A DNA stretch of 64,000 bases from Gautieria morchelliformis (GCA_015179125.1 WHVA01000348.1:60182-124181), one strand, 5' to 3'; numbered from the stretch's first letter, positions 1 to 12,421 are shown. Numbers and translations: made by a program. Notes: generated by a model from the letters alone, not told the origin.

Positions 1-2500
1 TTCGAGCAGTCGGATGCCGCAGTGAGATGTAGAACTGTGCTATTGATACATTCTCACATACTCTCTTCTGCTGCAATGCAACAGGATATATCCCGGTACA
101 CCTCTATTCGATGACCTGTACGACTTATTCAACGAACGACCAATACAAATTAAGCAGCCAGGGCGATCCAACGATCTAACACAATGCAATTTCACGCAAT
201 TTCACATCACCGAGATGGGCTCGAACCACATGTGGCTTGCGACTCATACTCATCGATCATCCTCCTTCCACAAGCTCGCCCCACACTCGCAATTTTGAAC
301 ACTCAGGTCAGCAAGAAGGTTTGGAGGCAACAATCACGTTGCACCTAGCAGCAGTTCGAGAGAGGTACTACACGGGCTGCTACTTGTAGGCCATCCTGTT
401 CGACCCCCCCTGCCCCAGCAATCTCGCGAACTCGCGTATAACAGGATTTCCGCAGCCAGCGTGGTCCGAGGCAGTCGAACTTCCACCCCATCCGACCCGT
501 CCCCCTCAACAGCCTCACTGCCATCCTTATGATACTATTTGAGCAGTCGGCTCGACATGAGGATCCGGCGGCCATCAATGCATGTTCTCTTTCCCTCAAT
601 TCACTTCCTATTGGCCATCTTTCCACTTGCATGCTCAGGGGAAAGGATTTGTGGAGCATACGCCCACGCCGACAAGCCAGTGTATCCGCACAGCGCCCAT
701 GAATCATGATGGATGCTTTTCGGGCCGCAATGACACGTGCTGTACCTACATCTCAAGCGCTTGCATTCTTCCAAGTTATTATAGTTTTAAGAAAGGCATG
801 CAGCTGATTGTAAGCATGACTTCAGGTTCTAACCCCCCGCCGGCGTCTGGTGGTGCTTGGTCGGATTTGCCGTCACGCCAATAGGCCAGCGTCCCGAGTG
901 GGTTCATCACTACCAGATGTCAAGGCGGGCGGTCGAGCCACTTAAAGAAGGCCGTGGTCGCAGGTGTTGCAGTTGCCTACATCCATGACTGACCCCCCGT
1001 GAGGCGGCACCAGAGCTTGAAAGCGACTAAGATGTCTCCCTCGCACTTGAGCAGGGTCGCTTCGAGACATATCGCGGAATATGTCCGATTACGCGAAAGA
1101 GGGATCTCACTTCCGTCGTCTGAACGACGAGTGGCTAGCGGCCCTTGAAGAAGTACGCCAATTGGTTTTTGAGGACTTCGTGCGCCCTCGCTGCTGAGTG
1201 CTGAAGCTCCAATGGGAAGTACACAACGCGAAGCCTTTGAGTTAGCTAAGACAAGCTTGGCTAATGCACCAGTCAAAGTCTATGCCATCCCAGGACTGGT
1301 CACAGCAAATCAGGCAACACTGGTTGCGCCGCATTAATATTGACTTCGACTCGTGTCCAGCATGTCCACTTGGTGACTGCGCTTGTGGACCTCGTACAAA
1401 TAGCTATTGCGTGGGGGCATTCTAGATCCCGACATGCGCGCGAATAGACGTGGAGTGCAGACTCTGCGTCTATTCGCGCTCATGCTCATGTAGAGAATCT
1501 TGATGCCGGATACTCCATTCTAACGCCCTATGATTTATGAGGCAGACTCTAGCGAGCCGAAACATGACAAGAGTCCCGATCGATGACCAGCGTGACGACT
1601 TCCGAATGGGTTTGCCTTGGGAGTCAGTGACCAACCTGTTATTCGCTCGCTGGGCTTGGCGGCCGGCTGTCCGTGGAACTCCGGGGCAGAACGCAGCTTG
1701 CAGTGGTGCCCCACCTTTTGTTCTGTTCTCAATACACGCAGCGGATGTGCGACGCCGGATGCGGCGCCGGGGAGACCGTGATGCGTGGCTGACTATGTTG
1801 TCGAACACGGCCGACTACTCAGCGACATGCCCAATCCAAGATGGTGGTAGTCATGGAGCCTAAGACACCCAGCCAAACCTCTTGAGTCCATACACCCCGG
1901 AGGATCTGGTTAGATTGGGGTCCGCAGGCGGCAGACATGGGGAGGTTGATTCGCTTACGCGCATTTTGCTTGTCATGGGCAACAACGATAACCCACTGGA
2001 GGGAGTGCTTTCATGCTCCATGATGATCCGTCGAAGGTCCCTCAAATTATGCGTGCCACCCACTCCCAACGCAACAAGAGGGGCGGAAAGACTGCAGCTA
2101 GGAGGCACCCCTGTCCGCGGCGTTGTCTCCACAGGCTAATACTAGTAGTAGCACATGCCGACCACGGTACGTCTCCTTGGATATTCCGTATAGTTTTAAG
2201 GTATATACATGATCGCACTTATACCCTTGGCTTGATGAAACACGTCCAGTACCCTGTCACTTATTCAATCTAGAAACTAAGTCTACTTGTTACCTAGGAT
2301 AGGCGCGGTTACTGCACATAATACACAGGGGAGATACCTAGGATACGGTGAGACATACAGCTCTGACGATCACGGGGGTGACGGTACGGGGAAGTAATAC
2401 GGGAAGTAGAGACGCTGTAAGGTGACAGTGTAAAGTGAGCCGGGGAGCTAGGTAGCATAGGAGGGTGAAAGAGGCCGCGAAAGGAAACTCGCAGACACGG
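1..2500. other. No recognisable gene
   Basis: I see only short overlapping open frames here, none with a recognisable domain or a convincing exon chain. The last few hundred bases would hold the 3' end of the minus-strand bZIP transcript. A tRNA-like B box near 217-227 (minus strand) was considered and not accepted. Confidence 0.5.
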
Positions 2501-3412
2501 TCAGTCATCACCATCCTGTTCGACGGATGGAGCCCTAGAGTGCTGCGCAGTGCCATTTTCCATTGTCTTTTGTGTTGCGTCGGTAGGGGGCGCTGGCGGG
2601 GCATGTGCAGCACCCAGGGCCGCCCTGAGGGCCGCATTCTCGACACGGAGCTGATCGACGAGCGCACGACACTCTTCCCATCTCCGGTTGGCCTCATCGG
2701 CCGATGCAAGTGCGGTGTCGAGGAGCTGGGAGCGCGATTCGAGCGCTTTGACATGCCTGGGAGGGGACGGTGAGTGGATCGCATGAGTGGTGAGTGGCCT
2801 GGTACGTACGCATCTCGGCGCTCGCGGAAGGCCCTCTGTGCTTTGCGGTTCTGCTCGGCGCGCTTACTGGTGCTCAGCTGCCTGCCACCAGGGGCATTCG
2901 ACGAGGGCTGGGAGGGACTCGCATCGGGGGATGTATTGGCGGTCGGAAGCGGGGGCACTGGGTTGCCCTGGCTGTCGACGGGCTGGTGTGGCTGGGCATA
3001 GTATGCCTCGTACTGTGCGTGGGGTGGCGGGGGCGGGGGCGGGGGCAGCTGGTGGGGCTGCTGCTGTTGCTCTGGGGCGGGCGACTGGAGCTTGCGCTTG
3101 CGACTTGGACGGGTGGAGGTGGTGGATTCGGAGGACTGGGACTGGGGCTGCTGGGCAGCGGCAGGGTCCTGTGTTGTTGGGGGGAGGGGGATCCCCTGGG
3201 GATGGACGTACGGCGAATTGGCTGTATTGGGGATGGGTGAGCGGAAGGGAAGGTGGATTAGCTAATGAAAGCGCACATCGCCTCGCGTCGTGGGGTGGAG
3301 GATAGGGCGGATACGGCTGGGACGGGGGCCCCTCCGAGGGATACTGGGAGGGCGGGGCAGGGTGTGGAGGGTGCCCTTGCATCTGGGACGGGTTTGGCGG
3401 ATATCTGTGCAT
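2501..3412 (-). CDS. bZIP transcription factor (fungal AP-1/Yap-like)
   Basis: This is a nuclear DNA-binding regulator of about 267 aa in three exons: 3412-3277, 3221-2810 and 2756-2501, with introns of 55 and 53 nt. Residues 1-150 are Pro/Gln-rich and disordered. The basic region follows, with the motif KRAEQNRKAQRAFRERR. The NRxxQRAFRER form is the signature of fungal Yap/Pap1-type bZIPs. The second intron falls at the end of the basic region. Exon 3 then gives a leucine zipper with heptad Leu/Val positions (VKALES, QLLDTAL, LVDQLRVENAAL) and an acidic tail. The first ATG of the open frame is used because the frame ahead of it is closed. The gene is divergent from the phosphatase gene at 3626. 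The family fits oxidative, metal or nutrient stress responses. Target genes cannot be read from the sequence. Confidence 0.85.
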
Positions 3413-3625
3413 TGGATGGGTGACTAAGAGGGAGGGTTACTTAACAGAGGGTTACTTAACCCGTCGCCTTTTTATCTGTCAGCTTCCTCACTCCGAACTT
3501 CCCACGCTCGTCCATTTCGCGCCCCGCTGCGCGATTTCGAGCCCCGATAGGTCCTGCGTTAACCTCGCTGCGGCCACTCTTTACTGCCCTTTCGCCCCAG
3601 GACTGTTTCCTTTCCAGCCTTTAAA
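3413..3625. promoter_or_regulatory. Divergent promoter region between bZIP and phosphatase genes
   Basis: This is the 213-bp gap between two oppositely transcribed start codons. It contains TGACTAA at 3421-3427, which resembles an AP-1/Gcn4 half-palindrome. It also holds a tandem direct repeat, two copies of about 14 bp with core GGGTTACTTAAC, at 3433-3460. Binding of the adjacent bZIP protein is an inference only. Confidence 0.4.
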
Positions 3626-5493
3626 ATGTCCGCCCTTCCGTCCAGTCCCAAGGACGACCTTTCTCCCCCCCTTCCCGTAGACGTGCTACCAAGTGCTGCG
3701 CCAGTGGCAGCGCACAAGCTCGATCGGAAACCTAGCAGGCAAGGTGTCCAGGCGGCCGACTCCGTTCCCGATGAGAAAGGGAACGGTCATGCCCCGGCAG
3801 ATGACGGCGGTCAGCGCGAGGGCCAGCGCGAGGGCCAGCAGCAGGCAGCGGAGGCGATGCAGCCTCCCAGCGCGGGCGCTCCTGATACACCTGTTGAGCC
3901 TGCCCCGTCGCCCAACCCCTCATTCGAAAAGCCCACAGAGGGCTCCTCGACACACGCCACAAAGGCGGCTCGCCCAGAGTTCACTGAGAAGCCTGCCGCA
4001 GCCGTCGCGAAGCCCAGGGCGTCGCGCCCAAAGAAACCGTCATTCTGGTCCCGTCTATTTCACGCCTTGGTGCCCTGTGCAGGCCCGTCCTCCGCCCACG
4101 TCACACACGATATGCATTCCCCTTCCGCCACTCCCCTCCGCGAGAAGCAGCCCGACGAGAAGAAGGACAAGGCCCAGGAGGCCTCGACCTCCACGGGCCA
4201 TACACACACACACACCGCAGACCCGTCCATTACCGCCACTCTCCCGCCCGCAGACCTCACCCTCCCCTCCCAACCCATCCCGCCAATAACTCTCCCCACT
4301 CCCACCCACGTCCCCGACCCTGATGTCATTGTCCCTCCTTCTCCAAAATCCCATCGTTTGCCTAAAGAGGTAACAGCCGGCGTCACCTCGGGCGCCGTCC
4401 AGCCGCCTGGCTCAACAGGTGCCGCAGATCCCGAGCTGGAGCGTGAGCGCGAAAGCGATCGGTCCGACTCGAGTAGCTTTACAGACGAAGAAGAGCATGA
4501 ACGGGGCGTGTTGAGTCCGAATGTTGGCGCTGGCGCTGGCTCCGTGCTGCACGAGGAAGACTTGGATGATGAAGAAGATCGCTTGATAATGAGTGGTGGT
4601 GTAGGCATTCCTATAGGACCAGTGAGTCTTCTATTTCACGCCCGTAGCGGTAGCCTGTGTCGCGCTTCACATGCATGCTGCGTGCGACTTTGCTGTGAGA
4701 TGTGGCTCAGACTTGCTCTCAACTTTAGGATGGTGTTCCGCGACCACTACTCCCACCCCTAGTATCCCACCACTCTGGCCGGAAATGCCTCGTCCTTGAC
4801 CTTGACGAAACACTTGTGCACAGCAGTTTTAAGGTATGTGATTCAACCAAGAGATCTCATTTCATGTCTCTTCGCTGTTATACCTGATGACTTACCTTCG
4901 CTTCTTACCCTTTACCCTTTGTTTGTCGCACAGCTTATCCCACAAGCGGATTACGTGGTCCCTGTGGAGATAGAGTGGCAATGGCATAATGTTTATGTCA
5001 TCAAACGGCCTGGTGTCGACAACTTTTTGAAGCAGATGGGCGAGCTATACGAGATTGTCGTATTTACTGCTAGTCTCAGCAAGGTATGTGAAAACCACGC
5101 TATCCTCGGATTGAATGCCGACTCGTGTCCACTACAGTATGCGGACCCCGTGCTAGATAAGCTCGACGTACATAAAGTTGTATCCCATCGTTTATTCCGC
5201 GAAAGCTGCTACAACCATAAGGGCAACTATGTTAAAGTACGTATCTCACGCACAGTACCCATATCCGTGCTGATATTTTCGTGCAGGACTTATCTCAACT
5301 CGGCCGGCCATCGTCAGACATGATAATCCTCGACAATTCCCCTGCCTCATATATATTTCACCCGAATAACGCCGTGCCAGTTTCGTCGTGGTTTAACGAC
5401 CCGCACGATACGGAGTTAACGGACCTCGTGCCGTTCCTGGCGGATTTGCGGACGACGGACGATGTGCGGGGTGTGCTGGATGGCGGGTTGTAG
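3626..5493 (+). CDS. PSR1/SCP-type HAD phosphatase (CTD-phosphatase-like)
   Basis: Five exons (3626-4621, 4729-4833, 4934-5083, 5138-5236, 5287-5493) give 518 aa. Residues 1-335 are low-complexity, charged and Pro-rich. The C-terminal 180 residues are a complete FCP1-homology (HAD) domain. The DxDxT nucleophile motif is DLDET at residues 356-360, followed by [33 protein letters not shown] and [14 protein letters not shown] and PHDTELTDL blocks in the expected order. These enzymes remove phosphate from Ser/Thr of protein substrates. Yeast Psr1/Psr2 act at the plasma membrane in sodium stress, and animal SCPs act on the RNA polymerase II CTD. No N-terminal palmitoylation cysteines are evident, so location is uncertain. 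All intron junctions preserve frame and the domain ends just before the stop. Confidence 0.9.
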
Positions 5494-6297
5494 TCGGGGA
5501 TATTCAGGCGCAACTGCCTGGGTTCATTGGACGCTCTGTCTCCCGTTCCACTTCGCCTTGCATGATGACCATACCATTGAAACCATCGCACTCTTCATTA
5601 TACCCACGCATCGCTCAAAAACTGCTGCATCCGCGGTCTACATGTACACCACACTCACACCTCACGCCGGGCCTTCGTTGTCCATCCATTCCACGACTTC
5701 TGCGAGCAAAGGTCTCTGTCGATATATACAATCGTCCCCACGCCCATTTTTTACGCTGTTCATTGCTCTTTTCTGTCTTGCTATCGAAGAGTTCTTCTCC
5801 GCAGCTTACTTTTCTTGCCCATACCCTTCCCGTCTGCACTCCCACCCTAACCCACCCTTTCTTCCCCCCAGCTTTACGACCTTGCTTGACGGCGCGCATG
5901 AATTCATGAATTCTATTCTACCTGTCCCCCCCGGAAGCAGGGGTGCCCCCCTCTCCCTCTGGTCTGTTTGTCCTTTCCATCGAGTGTGTACATACAACAT
6001 CGCGGCATCTGGGTTCTTTTATTTGTGTTCTTTTACGCCCGGACATCCCGGTGTAAGCAAAAATAGCCGAACTCACGCACACACAGAGATGACCACATGT
6101 TGGCAATACCTTACTTACTCAGGTCCGCAGTCTTGTGAACTGCCTCCTCGTTTCGATAGATCAATATAATAGATACACCTTTTGGCGTTATCGCTTGTAC
6201 TGCGCCGCTCCCTCAGGCACGGCGTATTTCATTAGACCTCTCCTGCACTCACGCCCACCACCACTACTAATCCAATCCAACCCACTGCCACTGCTTG
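5494..6297. other. Convergent 3' intergenic region
   Basis: This gap separates the stop codons of two convergent genes and presumably holds their 3' UTRs. It is pyrimidine-rich on the plus strand. An open frame spanning 5462-6169 has no domain and starts inside the phosphatase stop region, so I do not call it a gene. Confidence 0.5.
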
Positions 6298-9046
6298 CTA
6301 CTTGCTCCCGTCCGTCCCAGCCCACGGGTTGAAGAAACTGCGGCGCACGGACTCCACGGGGGGGTCGCGCCGCGGCTCGCCCGCCCAGCGCGGCGACGAT
6401 GTATGCGAGCCGCCCGCGCTCCCGCTTCCACTCCCGCTCCCGTGGCTCGAGACGCGCTCCAGACTCGTGTTGCCCGAGCCGGACCCCAGCGCGCGCTGCA
6501 GCGCCTCACGCTCTGCGGGCGACGGCGCAAACGGGTTGTGCAGCGACGAGAAGAACGAGCCCGCCATGCCCACGCGCGGCGGGGGCGGCGGCGACGACTC
6601 GACCGCGGGGCTGGGCGCGGGGAACACGTCGCTGGCGAAGGTGGCGGGGGTGGACCCACCCGAGTGGGCGCTAAGGGAGGGTGGGCGGCCCGGGAGTGTG
6701 AACTCCTTGGCGTCGGGGTTTAGGCCCTTCTCTTTGGCAGTCGCCGACAGCCAGCGGCGCGGCTTGGACGGCGCGGGCTCGTCCTCTAGCGACCGTGAGC
6801 GGGGCGGGAGCACTGCGCGTTGAGAATCGAAAGGATGAATGTGATATGGGAGCCGGGGCTCGTCAATAGGAGAATGGTGTTCGTCGGATGGAGGGGGGCG
6901 TATTGCAGGGACGCGGCCATAGAAGTGGTCACTACTTGGCAGGGTGGAGCGAGGATTTTCCAAGGGTTGTATAAGGCTGCTGGGTATCAGTGACGAGCCG
7001 ACAGAAGACGGTGGACGGTGGTACGTCGGCGCAGACGGGAGAGGCACCGGCGAGTCTGCGAAGGAGCGGAACTGGGTTGAAGCTGTGTACTGACCGTCTA
7101 GCGTGGTCGCGTCACTACTATTGCCGTTCGCATGCGCACTTGGGGCCAGATTTGAAATGCCGCCGAGGATCAGGGGATTCGGTCGCGGGGACCATGATCT
7201 GCGGAGGTCGGCGGGGGCAGACGGTCGCGCGGTATCTGTTCCCAGCGTAGGAGCTACTTGATGGCTAGCAAACTGGGGATGGGGTGAACTTGGGGCCGAC
7301 GGCAGGAGAGGGGGTGGCCAAGAGCTCATGTCGGTCTGTGAGACTGCAGCATGCCGCTGCCTGCGAGCCTCGGCGTCCGCCTTCAGCTTCTGGAGCCGCG
7401 CCGTCTCCTCTGCAATCTTATCCTCCAGATCCCTTGCCCGCGACGTGAGTGCAGACACGACGTCCTCAGCAACCTTGATCTCCTCCCGCTTTGCGGCAAG
7501 CGTCTCCGAGATCTCGCCCCGCGCCGCATCAGCCTGGATGCGACTCTCCACAGCGCGCACGGAACCGTCCGCCATCTGTCGCTGCAACTCCTCGACTTCA
7601 CGCCCCAGCCGCTCTATCCTCCCACTTGCCCCATCCCGTGCCGCTGTCGCCGCTTTGAGTTTCTTTTCCGCCTCGCGCTTACTGCCGTCAGCTTGTCGCC
7701 TCGCGTCGTCTAAGACCTTTGTCCGTGCCTTAACCTCAGCCCGGCCGGCATCCTCACGTCTTTTCATCACACGTGCAGCATCGACTTCTGTTTGGAGACT
7801 TGCATGAGCGCGATCGGAAGCGTCCTGGAACTCGGCCAACTGAGCGTGCAAGTCGGACGTCGCGCTGCAGGCGGCATCCAGCTGTCTCAGAATATCCGCA
7901 ATGATCGGTGACTGGTCATGCGTTGATGATGCATGTGTACGAGCAGAGGCGCTGATGTCCGGGATGGTAGTTGGTAAAAAGGGCGGGCTATGGTGGACGC
8001 TGTTGCTTCTGCGTGTGTCAGGAGAGGATGGTGAAACCCGTTTCGCATGAAGTGGGAGAGAAGCAGACTTGGGAAGCGGCGGAGGGGTGGTGGAGCGCGA
8101 CGGCGTGTGCGTATGTGCATGTGCGTCACGCCTGTGCGATGAGCCGGTTTGCAACGAGAGCCTCTCGCGAAGGGCCGCCTTGGTGCGTGGAGGTGCAGCA
8201 GATGAAGTCCGACGCGAGGTGTTTGACTTGGAAGCTTTATGGCTAGAGAAGCTTTCCTCAGTCTGACGACTTCCACTGCCCGATTCAACATCATCGCCGC
8301 GCGACCGCGCAAGCTCTCTCTCACGCAAAGCTGCATCATCCTGTGCGGTGAGTCTAACTTGCCGCGGCTGCATGTTCATCTCCAGTCCGAGCCACCACTT
8401 TCCAAAAGCCCCAACAAACCAGGCTCCACGGGTGGAAGGGTTGCTCCACGAGATCGGCTTGGGTGGTTGTGCATGAACATGAGCCGGGTTTGGGACCGGG
8501 ACCGGCGCGATTGCCATTTCGACGGGAGAAGCGATGGCGAAGGTGAGCACGGCAAAGCTGCGAAACTGGTATCCGGGTGTGCGTAGCGAGACGGAAGCCT
8601 TGTTGGCAAAATGAAAAACAATAGGTGTCTCAGTGGTGGACGCAGAAGTGTTTCCGTGGCTGAACCCATAGCCGTGCGGAGTGCCATGTTTCCGTGTGCT
8701 TTTCTGGTCGAGCAGACGACTGCCGTTGTGAGGCCGGCGGTCGTCGTCGTAATCGTCTGGATCGACATCCTGAGCCTCACTGAGACGTGAGAGATGCTGG
8801 CGAAAGGCAAGCTCGGTGAGAAAAGCGCGAAAAGAGGCCTCGGTAGGATTTGTAAAATACGCTGTGGCAGATGAGTGTGTATGCAAAGGAAGGGTCGAAA
8901 AACATACCGATCAAGGCAAAAACGGCCAAGATGAAAGCAGCCAGGAGGATGGATGGAAGATCAAGAAGGCGCCATAAAGAATGAGACACTGTGAAGGGAA
9001 CTCGGAGGGAGATGACGCCAATGCCACCGAGGGCGATGCCCATCAT
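6298..9046 (-). CDS. Membrane-anchored coiled-coil protein, conserved fungal family, function unknown
   Basis: Two exons (9046-8908, 8861-6298; 46-nt intron) give about 900 aa. Residues about 28-48 form one hydrophobic segment (ILLAAFILAVFALIAYF), so the protein is probably anchored by a single N-terminal membrane helix. It is followed by the block TNPTEASFRAFLTE and FRQHLSRL. From general familiarity I believe this block recurs in fungal proteins, but I could not check. A second conserved-looking stretch (residues about 120-180) includes ISWSNPSTRGAWFVG and KWWLGLEMN. Residues about 360-555 are a long Ala/Arg/Glu-rich coiled coil. The last 330 residues are Ser/Pro-rich and disordered. No catalytic motif is visible. 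A tethering or organelle-shape role is possible but only inferred from architecture. Confidence 0.75.
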
Positions 9047-9385
9047 GAGCCTGAGCGAGTCAGACGTCGAGGACGTCTTTGCCTCTGGACGACGATGGGC
9101 AAGCTGAAAGAGTTGCCTAGACAGATTGATTGGGAACCGACAAAACTCAAGCCTTCTTTATAAGAACAGCGCCAACGACAACGACGAGGCAGTGGCCTCC
9201 ACGGTTATCTCCCTTTTTTTCACTCCGACACTGCTGCTTACATACGCCTCTTACTGGCTCGGAACCGCTGTGGGTCAACACCATCACACACACAATTGTC
9301 TGTTTTGATCCAAAGTGGGGCTTGCAATTAAGAAAATAAATGCACAAATGATACAGCTGGCTCCCGTCATCCTCTCGTAAATATC

Positions 9386-10005
9386 TCATGGCTGCGTTGG
9401 GGGATCTGGTGGCGGGCTTTCCTCCTCGGCAACCTTGGCTTCCGCCTCTATGCGTTCCCGCGCCCGGACGACCTTGGACAGCAAATAGTGAGAGTGATCT
9501 GGTGTCTTCGACGCCCGTGTGTTGGGTCGCGGTGTCTCAGCAGTTGCTGCTGGTGGCGAGTTCACTGCGAACAAATGTTCGTAGTTCTGCTCGTTGATGA
9601 TCAACAACTAGCGACGAAAAATAACGCCATTCGCACTTTGACAACTTCCTCCATCGCCTCCCCTCGTTTCAAGTTCAAGATCAAATGCGCCTCGTCGAGC
9701 GTCATCCGGTGTTCTCGCGTGAGCTTGTCCGTAATGGAGCCCGTCGTCGCATTACTCACTCCCGCAACCTCTGACGCGCCTCCCACTGGTCTGTGTTTCG
9801 CATCTGAAGTGATCGGATATCAGACTAGTTAGATCTTGGAGGAAACGGTCCATGGCTCAACTGCGTACGGCCTGCCGACCGGCCTCAAAGAGGGCTTTGC
9901 CGAATATTTGAGAGCCAACTATCAGAATCTGTATGATGACTTTCGGCGCCGACTGGTGAATATGAGTGCCATCCTGCCATACACCATTTCAACACGACGT
10001 ACCAT
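9386..10005 (-). CDS. PAM16: Mitochondrial import motor subunit Pam16/Tim16
   Basis: Four exons (10005-10003, 9952-9862, 9803-9637, 9586-9386) give 153 aa. Pam16 is the degenerate J-like partner that holds Pam18/Tim14 at the inner-membrane TIM23 translocase and restrains Hsp70 stimulation. Visible signatures are a short hydrophobic N-terminus (KVIIQILIVGSQIFGKA) and the J-like core with TREHRMTLDEAHLILNLKRG, then NYEHLF. The HPD motif of active J proteins is absent, as expected for Pam16. The tail has the family block SKVVRARERIEAE. Exon 1 contains only the ATG, followed at once by a GTACGT donor. The gene is divergent from RPA43 with 77 bp between start codons. Identity is firm; the one-codon first exon is the least certain part. 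Confidence 0.9.
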
Positions 10006-10082
10006 GGAAGCCGTACAGAAAATTATTGACCGGCCTATTGACGTAATCACCTGCTTTGGTTTTTGGTTCCGCTCAAAAGCGC
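10006..10082. promoter_or_regulatory. 77-bp bidirectional promoter, PAM16/RPA43
   Basis: Only 77 bp separate the two start codons, so the transcripts must share or overlap their promoter and 5' UTRs. I see no clear TATA box. Confidence 0.5.
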
Positions 10083-11328
10083 ATGTCGACACCTTACCCA
10101 GGCTCCTCTCCCAAGAAACGTAAACATGCGCAAGACAGTAATGCTGGTCCATCCCCCAAAAGGTCAAAAAAGGAGCGAAAACATAAGCACCGACACGGCG
10201 ACGAGGAGTTCGTCCTCGTCAAGGCGTCTCTTGTCGTGTCCATACCTCCCGTCTTCGCGTCAAATCCATCTCAAGGGGTAGAGGAGATGTTGGACTCTAT
10301 GGTCATGCGGTAAGCACTCATCTTCCCTTCCCTGGCTTCCCACTTATGCTCGCGTGTAAGATATATTCCTCCACTGCGTGGCGTCGTCCTCACACACTCA
10401 AACATACGCTTCCTACAATCAACGGCAAATATACAAGGAGATTCTCCCTATGCTATTTGCAACGTTGGCTTCGATGCCACAGTATGGAGTCCGCGCGTAG
10501 GACAACGTCTCAGTGCGTCCTACCCATACTGTCATCGGATCGCTCACACCTCATCCTCACACATGCATCATCACGCTGCCGCTGTCACATCTCAGCCGGA
10601 AAAATTAACCTCTGCTCGCCAGACCACGTATCCCTGCTCGTACACCGTACCTTCAATGTTTCCATCCCCCGCCACCACATCCCCCGGACAGAGTGGGTCT
10701 TTGAATACGGGGCTGCAGAGAATGACCCTGAGTATGGTGCCGGTTCTGCTGCTGCGCGTGATGCAGATTATGCTGCAGGACAGAGGGTAGAAGAGGCCGG
10801 AATAGACACCGTGCCCAGCGAAACGCTGGCGGAAGGTCAAGACGACCATGCTGCAGCAAGTGCTGGTCGGTGGGTCCATGCCGTCACAGGATTGCCGCTC
10901 GGATCCGACAGTGCTACATTACAATTTACAGTCGTTGGGTGCGTATCCTGCCCCGGCTCTCCATCGACGCGCGAGCTGACCTTTGGCACAGTCTAATCAT
11001 TGCGAACCAAATGCTTTCTCTGGTAGGATCCATCCAGCCAGATCCATTCTCTCCAGAGCATGTTGCTCCGGCACAGGACGTCCTCGCGCGTGATGAACAA
11101 CAAGACTCGGATAGTGGAGACAAGGAGAAGGATGATGCAGAAAGCCAGAAGCACAAACGGAAGAAGGGTGAGGAACGTAAGGAACGTAAGCGGAAAAAGG
11201 CTACAGAAGGCAAGCCGCACAAGCGGAAACCGGAGGGCGAGAAGGAGTCAGAGCGAGAGAAAGGGGAAGCTGCGGACTCCAAGGAGAGGAAGCCTAGCAA
11301 GAAGAAAAAGAAGAAAGAAGACGAGTGA
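10083..11328 (+). CDS. RPA43: DNA-directed RNA polymerase I subunit RPA43
   Basis: Four exons (10083-10309, 10361-10512, 10596-10938, 10992-11328) give 352 aa. RPA43 is the Rpb7-like stalk subunit of RNA polymerase I and the contact for the initiation factor Rrn3 in the nucleolus. After a basic N-terminus (KKRKH, KRSKKERKHKHRHG) comes the Rpb7-type N-terminal domain with LVVSIPPVFASNP, GVEEMLDSMVMRYIPPLRGV and an ICNVGFDATVW-like strand. The OB-fold part follows with GQRLTGKINLCSPDHVSLLV and HRTFNVSIPRHHIP. An acidic/Ala-rich insertion (YGAGSAAARDADYAAG) precedes the last conserved strand (ATLQFTVVGL). The C-terminal 90 residues are Lys/Glu-rich, typical of nucleolar proteins. All splice junctions keep frame. 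Confidence 0.9.
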
Positions 11329-12421
11329 GATGCCCGCGGGTTTGCGTACATCTGTGCATCCGCAGGTTTTCTTGCAGTCTGGCTTATTTTGAACGCGTGC
11401 TGTGACTGCTTATACCCTCCAGCTTGGTGCAGGTAGCTGTACCCGGACCCGGGAGGTATGAGGTAGTATGTCTGTCGAACGAAGAAGTCCTACCTCTCGA
11501 TCAATGGTCTCAGGCATATCTGTGCCCAGCAAGGCTTTGTTATCTACTCTCTCGGGGCGCTTTCCATTTACTCGCGTGCAACCTAATACAAGTGGTGGTT
11601 TTGACAAGGGGCGTGCCTGTAGTAACACTGAGCTACTGTTTGCCCCGTGGCTTGTCCTATCTCAATTATCTGGGTCAGCTTTTTCCTACCACGCGCGTGC
11701 ATGGTCGCAGTCAATCATGACAGATGGACATCTGCCAGGCGCCACAGGCCAGCATACAGTAACTTGTTGAACCCGATAATAACAACGTGTCATCCCCAAC
11801 GTTCACGATGGTTCACTACTTCCACCTGTCGCGGGTGCTTGATCACGGATTGATCTGAATCACTGTAACCAGCTGCTAGGCAAACGGGAGCAGGGGTATT
11901 GCATGAACTTGCTCTAAGAATTTGACGTCCGAGGATTCAAGGCGAAACCGTGAGCCGACCACAGCTGTAGATTCACACCGGTCTAGTCTGGTAACTTTGC
12001 ACCATATCATTATCACCAGGAGGCGATAGAGCTTAATTAACCGTAGGCTTCTGAAGTAACCCATTGAAGACTTATAAGTAATTTAAACATCACTGGTTTG
12101 ATCAGTCGGTTTGAGTCGGAGTTTCGGAGATAGGTACAAGTACAGATGATCGAGGATATTCCATGCATACCAGTAAGAATTCGTGAAAGGTCAGTTGACG
12201 TCCTACATTCAAGATATTGTCCCATATTCATGTGTCCCTCAGCTAGGTCTAGGGCCTAGAGCCTGGCCATGCCTAAGTTTGTGATGTCATCGAGGCCGCT
12301 CTGGGTGCGGCGGCCATTCAGTGCGACCACAAGAACGCCCGCGTTGTGGTCGTCCAAGTGAGCCGATAGATTGTACCTTAGAGGAAAAATACTCATTAAT
12401 GCGGAGTCTGCTGAATCTAGG
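11329..12421. other. Convergent 3' intergenic region, no gene seen
   Basis: This is 1.1 kb between the convergent RPA43 and Smr-domain genes. Only short frames without domains or matching splice sites are present. Confidence 0.5.

Noticed and set aside
200..262. tRNA-like 3' half on the minus strand with B box GGTTCGAGCCC
   Set aside because: The T arm has one mismatch, and no matching 5' acceptor strand or A box is found upstream, so a functional tRNA is not supported.
5462..6169. 235-codon plus-strand frame after the phosphatase
   Set aside because: It begins inside the phosphatase last exon in another frame, has no domain, and sits in convergent 3' UTR sequence.
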